Origin: Armatimonadota bacterium
Lineage (GTDB): Bacteria > Armatimonadota > Fimbriimonadia > Fimbriimonadales > Fimbriimonadaceae
Direction: 5' to 3'
Assembly: GCA_037138755.1 (NCBI GenBank)
Contig: JBAXHT010000001.1
Span: forward strand, 1,645,805 to 1,709,804
DNA length: 64,000 nucleotides
The notes beneath the pieces were generated by a model. It was not told the DNA's origin and searched no databases. It was given only the letters and a program-made list of their open reading frames with translations. Position 1 is the stretch's first letter. Each line of letters starts with the position of its first letter. Shown here in pieces: positions 32,023 to 39,101 of this stretch. Position numbers and translations under genes: made by a program.

Positions 32023-32355
32023 TCATCGGATTTCAACAAGACTTTCACCCGACTCAATCTGAAGTAGTGCCAGCGGCAGGATCCGGGTCAGAACCTGGAG
32101 CATTTCGGAATTCGATCGATTCCCTGAACGAATCCAGATAATGCTCGGTGGAGGGCCGAACCTCTGCACCAACTCGGCAAAGTCAGAGTCCTTCGTCAGG
32201 ATGATGCTCTCATTCAGCTTCGCCGAAGCGAATATCTCTAAGTCACTCGACTCGCGTAGACCCAAATCGCGAATCGGGACCACCTTGCACCCAAGAGCGG
32301 TCTCTAACCCGGTAGCCAACGCCGGGGAGAGATGAGCATCCAACCACAGAATCAT
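32023..32355 (-). CDS. DUF5615 PIN-like protein, second copy
   Basis: This is a 110-residue protein beginning MILWLDAHLSPALATGLE, with IILTKDSDFAELVQRFGPPPSIIWIRSGN in the middle. The D...KDSDF...I.W.R pattern is diagnostic for DUF5615 PIN-like proteins. Its start overlaps the DUF433 stop by 4 bases (32352-32355). It is only distantly similar to the first copy at 15150, so the two modules look independently acquired rather than freshly duplicated. Confidence 0.88.
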   Translation of the reverse strand: MILWLDAHLSPALATGLETALGCKVVPIRDLGLRESSDLEIFASAKLNESIILTKDSDFAELVQRFGPPPSIIWIRSGNRSNSEMLQVLTRILPLALLQIESGESLVEIR

Positions 32356-32570
32356 GAGACCAGAATCGGATGGTTCAGTTGTTGGGTGGCGTAGAGCAAC
32401 GAGGCACTGATGTCCTCTCGCTCCAGGTCATCATGTTCCTCAAGAATTTGCTCGGTGCTCATTCCCGAGGCCAAAAGCTCCAGCACGTCCGTGACCCTTA
32501 TCCGCATACCCCGAATGCATGGCCGACCGCCGCACTGTTCAGGATTGATCGTGATTCGAGAAACGCTCAT
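32352..32570 (-). CDS. DUF433 protein, second copy (putative antitoxin)
   Basis: This is a 72-residue protein: ITINPEQCGGRPCIRGMRIRVTDVLELLASGMSTEQILEEHDDLEREDISASLLYA is a near-ideal DUF433 sequence. It probably binds DNA and neutralises the DUF5615 partner. TATACT is exactly 6 nt before the ATG. Confidence 0.9.
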   Translation of the reverse strand: MSVSRITINPEQCGGRPCIRGMRIRVTDVLELLASGMSTEQILEEHDDLEREDISASLLYATQQLNHPILVS

Positions 32571-32576
32571 ATAGGA

Positions 32577-32582
32577 AGTATA
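32577..32582 (-). promoter_or_regulatory. Leaderless-type -10 box, second DUF433 gene
   Basis: On the minus strand TATACT is followed by TCCTAT and then the ATG at 32570. The spacing is 6 nt. Confidence 0.6.
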
Positions 32583-32635
32583 CGACAGGGAAACTCAAAC
32601 CTATTTCGGCCTGCCAAGATGCGACGAGTAAGCCG

Positions 32636-33925
32636 TTACAGCCGTACAGAATCCTCTCCACCGCTTTGCGTCGTCACGACGATGTTCACTTTGTCACCTC
32701 CGATCTTTCCCCGCAGCTCTCTGAGACTAAACTCCGCTCGCTTTCCGCTAAGGTTCTGCATCCAGTTTGGCTTGCCATCTTGCCACACCGAAATCAGCCG
32801 GAGTTCGTCGGCAGAATCGGCGGCGAGGGTGTCCCCTTTCAGCACGAGTTTCGGCTTGATTGGTTTTTCCGACGCGGGTCTGCGAGGCTGAAAGAACGGA
32901 CTCAATGAGAGCCGAGCGCTGTGAACCGGATCCCAGTAGGAGGGAGGAGTCGCTCGTCGATCCTCCTTCAAACCGGGTTCAAACCCAATGAGTGCCGCAC
33001 TGAACTGATCGAACCCCCGCGACATGATGCACCGATTGTCGATCGAGTGCGGAAGTCCGAACGTATGTCCCAACTCATGCATCATTGCGCCAATCGTCGT
33101 CGATGAATTCGCCCAAGCGCGGTATCGTAGACCCGAATCATCCAACTCCACTTTTGGGTCAATCACCCGGTTATCCGAAAACGCCCGCACCGAATCGGCA
33201 ACCGAAGTGGGCCAAAACCGGACGCATCCACCGCCGAAGAGTGCGAGCGATCCTCCGCCGAGGGCCGTCGCCCCGGTGGTCGTTTGGGTTGCTGCGTCAT
33301 AGCGCGTAAAGCCCATGACCACAAGCAACTTCTCCTGGTCCGTCTTGAACTTCGGCTGAAGTTCGGCGTAAACCTTTGACCAAGTGACCTCCGCCTTCTG
33401 GGCTCGAAGCTCGGCCCCGGTTTGGCTGGACTTCAGAAACGAAATTGGCACATGACCATCTCGCCCAAAATCCAAAGTGAAAGTTCGCGAGACCCGTTCC
33501 GTGCGGCGAAAATGGTCCTCGCAAAACGCCTGCATCAGCTTTGCCGCCGTCGAGAAACGAGTTTGGACGTCAACTCTTTTGGTCCCTGTTAGGCCAAATA
33601 CGGATGGCTCGGACTCATCTGCGGCGTCCAGGTAAACCAGTCTAACTTTGCATCCAGATGTGGCGGGCTTGCACGAGATGCGAGTCTCCGCCTTGGAATG
33701 AGTGTCGCCAACGCTGATCTGGACATCGCCGTCCTTGAGCTCAATCGGAGCCGCAAACCTGCCTTCCACCGTCGGAACCCTAACTGCTCGGCTTCCAGAA
33801 GCGGAAATCGACACCTCCGCCGCCCACGAAGTCCCCCGGACAATGACCGCGCGTGATCGAATCACGTTCCCACTCAATGGGCTCGTAATGGTAACCGCGG
33901 GCGGAGGGAGCAAAATCGGCAACAT
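32636..33925 (-). CDS. Metzincin-like zinc protease resembling the eukaryotic YIL108W family
   Basis: This is a 429-residue protein. The start is hydrophobic and Pro-rich. A beta-sandwich-like segment (about 8-85) is followed by a protease domain with the metzincin zinc motif HELGHTFGLPHS (HExxHxxGxxH) and a Met-turn CIMSRGFDQF. The 'IMSRGFD' context and the later 'YWDPVHSARLSLSPFF' resemble the Putative peptidase family (Metallopep, PF12044) known from fungi and animals; this comes from memory of the family. No strong signal peptide was found. It is the last gene of the cluster that carries hydroxyproline catabolism genes, so a role in degrading collagen-like proteins is possible. Confidence 0.7.
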   Translation of the reverse strand: MLPILLPPPAVTITSPLSGNVIRSRAVIVRGTSWAAEVSISASGSRAVRVPTVEGRFAAPIELKDGDVQISVGDTHSKAETRISCKPATSGCKVRLVYLDAADESEPSVFGLTGTKRVDVQTRFSTAAKLMQAFCEDHFRRTERVSRTFTLDFGRDGHVPISFLKSSQTGAELRAQKAEVTWSKVYAELQPKFKTDQEKLLVVMGFTRYDAATQTTTGATALGGGSLALFGGGCVRFWPTSVADSVRAFSDNRVIDPKVELDDSGLRYRAWANSSTTIGAMMHELGHTFGLPHSIDNRCIMSRGFDQFSAALIGFEPGLKEDRRATPPSYWDPVHSARLSLSPFFQPRRPASEKPIKPKLVLKGDTLAADSADELRLISVWQDGKPNWMQNLSGKRAEFSLRELRGKIGGDKVNIVVTTQSGGEDSVRL

Positions 33926-33934
33926 GGCAAAAGC

Positions 33935-35311
33935 CTAAGAAGCGGTCAGCCAATCCGGTGCGTTCTGGTACGCGACCGGACGTAGCCACCGCTCCACCGC
34001 GTGGTTGCCTACGCTCGTAAACCTAGAGTCCGAAGACGCCGGGTAAGGCCCCCCATGCTGGGTCGCCTCACAAACCTCAACCCCCGTCGGGAAGCCGTTG
34101 AACACGATCCGCCCCGCGATTTGTTCAAGCGCGTGTAGAAGTACCTCAACAGAACTTCGGTCGCCTTCGCCGAAATGGACCGAAGCCGAGAGGTTGCCCT
34201 GACTGCCCAGACACAAAAGCATCTCGTCAAAACTAGAGCAGGTCACGATAAGTCCGAAGGGCCCGAACACCTCTTCCTGCAAGTGCGGATTCTTGACGAA
34301 GTCCGTCCCCGAGACCTCGGCCAGCCCCGCTTGACCCGGCGACGAAACCTCCACCAGAGTCGAAACGCCCTCTTGGCGGCAAGTCGTCTGCGCCAGCCGA
34401 ACGTAGTTCTCGGCAATGCCCGGGGTCAACATTGTTCCGACTGGGGCCGCCGCCGCGAGCTCTTGCATTTTCGCCTTTGCTGCCGTCCACTCCGGCGAAT
34501 CGATGCCAAGAACTATCCCCGGGTTGGTGCAGAACTGACCAACTCCTAGTGTCAAAGATGGTACATAACCTTCGGCAAAACCCGCCACTCCGCCCGGCAA
34601 AACGAATATCGGATTCACCGAGCCCATCTCGGCGAAGACCGGAATCGGAACGGGTCGTCGTGCAGCCGCGTCCATGAGCAGCCGTCCGACCTTGAGCGAA
34701 CCAGTAAAGCCGACACCTTTGATAAGAGGGTGCTCTACTAGTCCAAGCGAAACCTCATTATCTCCGTGAACGCACTGGAATGTCCCTTCAGGAAACCCGT
34801 GAGCCTTCACCTGCGCGACCAAGATATTTGAGACCATTCGCGAAGTCTCGGGATGTGCAGGGTGCGCTTTGACGACCACCGGACACCCCGCCGCCAACGC
34901 TGAAGCAGTATCACCGCCCGCAACGCTATAGGCGAGAGGGAAGTTCGAGGCACCAAAAACGGCAATTGGCCCAATCGGAATCATGAAGCGACTGAGGTGT
35001 GGCCGAGGCGGCGTTCGGTCGGGAAGCGCCGTCACCACATCAACTGCCTTAAACCGCCCCGCCCGCACATCCACCGCATGATTGCGGAACTGCCCCGCCG
35101 TCCGGTCGCATTCTCCGTTCAAACGACCTTCTGGAAGGTGCGTCTCCCTCATCGCCACCGGCACAATCTCCGCCTTCGCGGCGGTCAATGCATCCGCGAT
35201 CCCGTCCAATAAATCTGCGAGCGCAGCCCCGTCCACCGAGCGCAAGAACGGCGCGGCACCAGCAACACGACGAACGACAGAATCAAGTTCAGAAAAGGAG
35301 ATTTCAAGCAT
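33935..35311 (-). CDS. Alpha-ketoglutaric semialdehyde dehydrogenase
   Basis: This is a 458-residue aldehyde dehydrogenase of the KGSADH type. It has IPIGPIAVFGASNFPLAYSVAGGDTASALAAGCPVVVKAHPAHP (the NADP site and the Asn of the active site), GFTGSLKVGR, the general-base Glu in FAEMGSVNP, and the nucleophilic Cys in LGVGQFCTNPG. This subfamily oxidises 2,5-dioxopentanoate to 2-oxoglutarate, the last step of the hydroxyproline pathway (LhpG in Pseudomonas). It sits downstream of the other three pathway genes on the same strand, which supports the assignment. Confidence 0.9.
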   Translation of the reverse strand: MLEISFSELDSVVRRVAGAAPFLRSVDGAALADLLDGIADALTAAKAEIVPVAMRETHLPEGRLNGECDRTAGQFRNHAVDVRAGRFKAVDVVTALPDRTPPRPHLSRFMIPIGPIAVFGASNFPLAYSVAGGDTASALAAGCPVVVKAHPAHPETSRMVSNILVAQVKAHGFPEGTFQCVHGDNEVSLGLVEHPLIKGVGFTGSLKVGRLLMDAAARRPVPIPVFAEMGSVNPIFVLPGGVAGFAEGYVPSLTLGVGQFCTNPGIVLGIDSPEWTAAKAKMQELAAAAPVGTMLTPGIAENYVRLAQTTCRQEGVSTLVEVSSPGQAGLAEVSGTDFVKNPHLQEEVFGPFGLIVTCSSFDEMLLCLGSQGNLSASVHFGEGDRSSVEVLLHALEQIAGRIVFNGFPTGVEVCEATQHGGPYPASSDSRFTSVGNHAVERWLRPVAYQNAPDWLTAS

Positions 35312-35397
35312 ATAGGATCGTTTTGGAGTGCGAGGCGCAAGCCGCGCTTTGACTTTGCCAGCTAATCAGCCAACGGAGAGAAGATAAAATGACGCGA

Positions 35398-36645
35398 TCA
35401 AGCATATCGGTTTGGATCCAACTGGTCGAGAGGCAACGACGTCTCCCGTCCAGACAGCAGCTCGGAAACCAGCTTACCGGTGATCGGCCCCAAACTCAGC
35501 CCCATCATCCCGTGACCAGAAGCAACAATCACATTTGGATTCGATTTGATTCGGCCGATGTAAGGCAAACCGTCCGGCGGGCAAGGGCGATTCCCCACCC
35601 AGATAGGCTCGCCGTGCATGTCGGCTTCCGAGAACTGTGGATAATACTGAGGCACCGACTCAATAATCCCTTGAACCCGATTCTGATTAAGGTAATCGCT
35701 CGGCGGCCCGAGTTCCATCGTTCCCGCAATTCGCAGCCCGTCCTCCATCGGCGTAACCGCCACCCGTGCCTCCGCCAACAACGCGCAAATCCGAGGCATC
35801 ACCGGCGGTTTTGCTACTGTCATGCTGTACCCACGCCCGGCCAGCATAGGCATCTTCAGCCCAAGGCTCCTCACCATTCCTCCGCTCCAAGCCCCGGTCG
35901 CAACCACCAGTTCATCAAACGGATGATCACCCGCCTGGGTATGAACCCGATGCAGCCGACCGTTTGACTTCCCAAATCCCGTCGGTGCTTGCAGATCAAC
36001 AAACGTCGCCCCGTTTCGGCTTAGGTGATCGCGCAAAGCCGAAATTAAGTTGCTCGGAGTCAGCGAGGCGTCATCCAAAAAGTGAACCGCGCCGCAAACA
36101 TCATATTGAGTTTCCGGGTCGAGGGTCTGCAATTGGCTGGCTGAGATCACCTCGGCCCGAACTCCAATCTGGTTCGCCCGCTGGGCCAGAGCCGCCTCAT
36201 GCTCAAGAGTGCTCTGCTTCTTGCAAAGCATCAATAGCCCATCTCGACGCAACTCAAATCCAACGCCGACTGCCTCGGTGAGAGCCTCATACTCCCGCCG
36301 CGAAAACAGATTCAAATCCCGCAGAATCGTCTCGGTTTTTGCAACGTGAGCCGAATTCGCTGCCCTCCAGAAGTTCCACGTCCATAGCAACTGATCCACC
36401 GAAGGAGGGAAGTGGAACCCAAACGGTGACCTCGGATTCAGGAGCATCCGCAGCCCCATCTGAATCATCCCTGGAGCCGCCAGCGGCACAAAGTGGCTCG
36501 GCACAATCATCCCCGCATTGCCAGTGGACGTTGAGGAAGTCCCCTCAGGCCGGTTGTCAATGATGGTCACCTCATGCCCGTCTCGCTTGGCGTAATAGGC
36601 CGAGCAAAGCCCAATGATCCCGCCGCCGATGATGACAACTTTCAT
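35398..36645 (-). CDS. D-amino-acid (cis-4-hydroxy-D-proline) dehydrogenase, FAD-dependent
   Basis: This is a 415-residue DadA-like flavoprotein from ATG 36645 (MKVVIIGGGIIGLCSAYYAKRDGHEV, a Rossmann GxGxxG motif). It also has GTSSTSTGNAGMIVPSHFVPLAAPG, GRGYSMTV and the C-terminal GHGMMGLSLGP. In the hydroxyproline pathway such an enzyme oxidises cis-4-hydroxy-D-proline to pyrroline-4-hydroxy-2-carboxylate; the role is taken from gene context. An upstream extension would run into the preceding gene's palindromic end and is not conserved. The start lies 6 bases from the epimerase stop. Confidence 0.88.
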   Translation of the reverse strand: MKVVIIGGGIIGLCSAYYAKRDGHEVTIIDNRPEGTSSTSTGNAGMIVPSHFVPLAAPGMIQMGLRMLLNPRSPFGFHFPPSVDQLLWTWNFWRAANSAHVAKTETILRDLNLFSRREYEALTEAVGVGFELRRDGLLMLCKKQSTLEHEAALAQRANQIGVRAEVISASQLQTLDPETQYDVCGAVHFLDDASLTPSNLISALRDHLSRNGATFVDLQAPTGFGKSNGRLHRVHTQAGDHPFDELVVATGAWSGGMVRSLGLKMPMLAGRGYSMTVAKPPVMPRICALLAEARVAVTPMEDGLRIAGTMELGPPSDYLNQNRVQGIIESVPQYYPQFSEADMHGEPIWVGNRPCPPDGLPYIGRIKSNPNVIVASGHGMMGLSLGPITGKLVSELLSGRETSLPLDQLDPNRYA

Positions 36646-36650
36646 CGTCT

Positions 36651-37613
36651 CTACCCCCCCTCTCCATTCATGGAGAGAGGGCCGGGGGGCGAGGAAATCC
36701 CCCAACAGAACGGATCGCTCTCTTCGAAAATCAGGGTCGCTTCGCCGCAGATATTCGCCCGACCGAGGATATGCGGAATCAACTGCCGCTGATCATCCAG
36801 CGTCACCCACCCCGTGAACTTCGAACCCGTAATCGACTCCTGCACCCACTTCTGACCAACTTCCAGTTTGCCATCGGCAAACAAACAAGCCAGTTTCGCG
36901 CTCGTCCCGGTTCCGCAGGGTGAGCGGTCATAGGCCGATCCGGGGCATAGAACGAAGTTGCGAGAATCCGCAGTCGGTGTGTCGTCAAAGAGCTCGACAT
37001 GATCAACGAAGTGACTATTTGACTCCACAGCATTCAACGCATCCCGAATCTCTTCGGTGAGAGTGATCAAATCTCTTGCGTTTTCTACTTTCAGTTCCGG
37101 CATCGCTGGAGTTCGGTGGGCGAGGAAGAACCAGTTTCCTCCCCACGCAACATCTCCCGTGACCGTGCCGACAGAAACTTGAACGTCGACATCTTTCTGA
37201 GCGCGAACCGAAGGGACATTTTGAATCTCGACCTCACCGTTCTGCAGCAAAGTCGCCTCAACAACCCCCGCCGGAGTCTCGATTCGGTGCCTTCCAACGC
37301 CTATTCTGCCTTGGTGTCGAAGCGTCTCTACTACTCCAATTGTCCCATGCCCGCACATATCCAGGTAGCCGACGTTATTGAAGAAGACAACTCCGCAGAT
37401 GCACAATTCGTCTTGCGATTCGGTCAGAAGCGCACCCACGATCACATCATTCCCGCGAGGTTCACAAACGACCCCCTTCCTCAAATGATCCTGATGCTGA
37501 TGCATCCAGTCACGCTTTTCCGCGGCAGTCTCACCGAGAGGCTCAGGCCAGCCGCCAACCACGACCCGCGTCGGTTCGCCACCAGTATGCGTGTCAATGA
37601 CCTGAATATTCAT
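36651..37613 (-). CDS. 4-hydroxyproline 2-epimerase (proline racemase family)
   Basis: This is a 320-residue protein opening IQVIDTHTGGEPTRVV, the proline-racemase-family start. Both catalytic cysteines are present: MCGHGTIG (first Cys) and DRSPCGTGTSA (second Cys). A two-Cys active site indicates epimerase/racemase activity rather than dehydratase activity (the Ser/Thr version). It interconverts trans-4-hydroxy-L-proline and cis-4-hydroxy-D-proline, the first pathway step (LhpA). The last 13 residues (SPPGPLSMNGEGG) are encoded by a GC-rich palindrome, a late addition beyond the usual end. Confidence 0.92.
   Translation of the reverse strand: MNIQVIDTHTGGEPTRVVVGGWPEPLGETAAEKRDWMHQHQDHLRKGVVCEPRGNDVIVGALLTESQDELCICGVVFFNNVGYLDMCGHGTIGVVETLRHQGRIGVGRHRIETPAGVVEATLLQNGEVEIQNVPSVRAQKDVDVQVSVGTVTGDVAWGGNWFFLAHRTPAMPELKVENARDLITLTEEIRDALNAVESNSHFVDHVELFDDTPTADSRNFVLCPGSAYDRSPCGTGTSAKLACLFADGKLEVGQKWVQESITGSKFTGWVTLDDQRQLIPHILGRANICGEATLIFEESDPFCWGISSPPGPLSMNGEGG
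36654..36700. repeat. GC-rich palindrome at the epimerase 3' end
   Basis: CTCTCC-ATTCAT-GGAGAG (36660-36677), flanked by C7 and GGGCCGGGGGGC, forms a strong imperfect hairpin. It overlaps the last codons of the epimerase gene and the 5-base gap to the next gene. It looks like a mobile REP-like sequence, but only one copy is seen here. Confidence 0.55.
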
Positions 37614-37616
37614 CGA

Positions 37617-38522
37617 CTACAGTGTAGGGCGATTTGCAACCGCTTCGTCGATGACCGCTTGAATCCGCGCCCGCTCCGCTCCTACCAACGGCAATCGAGG
37701 CAACCGAACATGCTCCGCGCAGTATCCCGTCGTCGCTGTCGCCAGCTTGATGTTCTGAACAAACTTGATTCCCACGTCCAAATGCGCCACCGGCGAGAAC
37801 CACTTGTAAAGCTCCCGAGCCTCGTCCCACTTGCCCGCCATAGCCAGGTCCCAAAGCCGCTGATTCTCGTAAGGGAAGGCAAGCCCAATCCCCATCACCC
37901 AGCCAACCGCACCAAGAAACGCGCACTCAAGCGCAAGATCATCAACCCCCGCAAACAGCGCCAACCGATCCCCGATCTGTTTCTGAATATCCAGGAACCG
38001 CCGCGTATCTCCGCTCGACTCCTTCAGAGCAACAAACCGATCACTCGCGTCACACAACGTCTCCAAGATCTCCGGCGTCAAATCACCAGGATAGGCCAGC
38101 GGGTTGTTGTAAAGCAAAATCGGCAGATCACTCGCCTTGGCCACCGTGGTGAAGTGCGTGATCAATTCATCCCGATCCGCCTTGTAAACCATCGCCGGCA
38201 TCAACATGATCCCGTCGATTCCCAATGCGGCACACTTAGCCGAATACTCAGCTGCCTGTGCCGTCGAAGTATCCGCAACCCCGCTCAAAACCGCCACTCG
38301 CCCGGCCGAAACCTCGCGAGCAACCCGCAAAATCTCAAACTTCTCTTCCCAGGTCAGCGCCAGGTTCTCGCCCAACGACCCCATCATCACAAACCCCTTG
38401 ACGCCCGAATCAATGAGGACCTCAAGGTGCGCCCGCAACTGATCGTAATTGATGGAAAGATCAGAGTTAAAAGGAGTCGTCAGAGCCGGAAACGATCCGG
38501 ACCAATAGGGTGTGCTGGGCAT
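37617..38522 (-). CDS. Pyrroline-4-hydroxy-2-carboxylate deaminase (DHDPS family)
   Basis: This is a 301-residue class I aldolase-fold protein: SGSFPALTTPFNSDLSINYDQL, GSLGENLALTWEE (the GTGGE-like phosphate loop), the catalytic Tyr in LLYNNPLAYPGDLTP and the Schiff-base Lys in VALKESSGDT. In the dihydrodipicolinate synthase superfamily, the member encoded with hydroxyproline epimerase is the deaminase giving 2,5-dioxopentanoate (LhpC). It lies 3 bases upstream of the epimerase gene. TAAAAT is 9 nt before the ATG, probably the operon promoter. Confidence 0.9.
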   Translation of the reverse strand: MPSTPYWSGSFPALTTPFNSDLSINYDQLRAHLEVLIDSGVKGFVMMGSLGENLALTWEEKFEILRVAREVSAGRVAVLSGVADTSTAQAAEYSAKCAALGIDGIMLMPAMVYKADRDELITHFTTVAKASDLPILLYNNPLAYPGDLTPEILETLCDASDRFVALKESSGDTRRFLDIQKQIGDRLALFAGVDDLALECAFLGAVGWVMGIGLAFPYENQRLWDLAMAGKWDEARELYKWFSPVAHLDVGIKFVQNIKLATATTGYCAEHVRLPRLPLVGAERARIQAVIDEAVANRPTL

Positions 38523-38534
38523 TTGGGGGAGATT

Positions 38535-39098
38535 TTACTCGTCGGGAAGTCCGTCCTCGTTCAGGAAGACGGAGAACTTGCCACTCATCCGATGTTTGGC
38601 TCGTCGCCGAGCATAGCGCCAAGCTGAAAAAAGTTCATCGTCTGATTTCGAATCAATTTCTTCAACTATTCTTGCAATCCGGCTATTTACCGTCGCGATA
38701 TCAGTGAACTCAAATCTTCGAGTCAGTCGAGCAAGTCTCGGAAACATGCCCTCAATGTAAGGACACGAATCATAAGCGGACAACCATCCCACTACCGGCA
38801 CTCCCTTTCCCGGTCCAACATAGATTTCCTTCAGTGCCTGATTCATGACCTTCGCCAGTAACTCTCGCTCCCTGGATTCATAGGAAAATTGAATCCACCA
38901 GGTTCCGTTGGTAATCCAAGGTGTGTCTCCTTTCAGCTCTTTGTAGTGCCAACGTGGAAACGCGGCAGCACTCTCCCTGACTGCAACTTGCAAGAGTTCG
39001 TTGATATCGGTATATTCCCCTCTACTCGGCGTGGATAATTCAATCATTTTCGGAGATTGAGGTCGCACTAGTTTGAGGAGCCAGTTCAACCACTCCAC
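38535..39098 (-). CDS. Hypothetical protein inside the hydroxyproline cluster
   Basis: This is a 187-residue soluble protein from GTG 39098, preceded by GAAGTGAG. It is not recognised. It has aromatic clusters (RWHYKELKGDTPWITNGTWWIQFSYESRE), a likely alpha/beta core and a helical C-terminus rich in Arg (AWRYARRRAKHRMSG). It lies 3 bases after the S9 peptidase stop and 12 bases before lhpC-like, with the same orientation, which suggests co-transcription. Confidence 0.65.
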   Translation of the reverse strand: MEWLNWLLKLVRPQSPKMIELSTPSRGEYTDINELLQVAVRESAAAFPRWHYKELKGDTPWITNGTWWIQFSYESRERELLAKVMNQALKEIYVGPGKGVPVVGWLSAYDSCPYIEGMFPRLARLTRRFEFTDIATVNSRIARIVEEIDSKSDDELFSAWRYARRRAKHRMSGKFSVFLNEDGLPDE

Positions 39099-39101
39099 AA
39101 C

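Noticed and set aside
37116-38627. 503-residue frame antisense to the hydroxyproline genes
   Set aside because: The translation is Arg/Pro/His-rich and opposite two well-recognised enzymes; it is a shadow frame.
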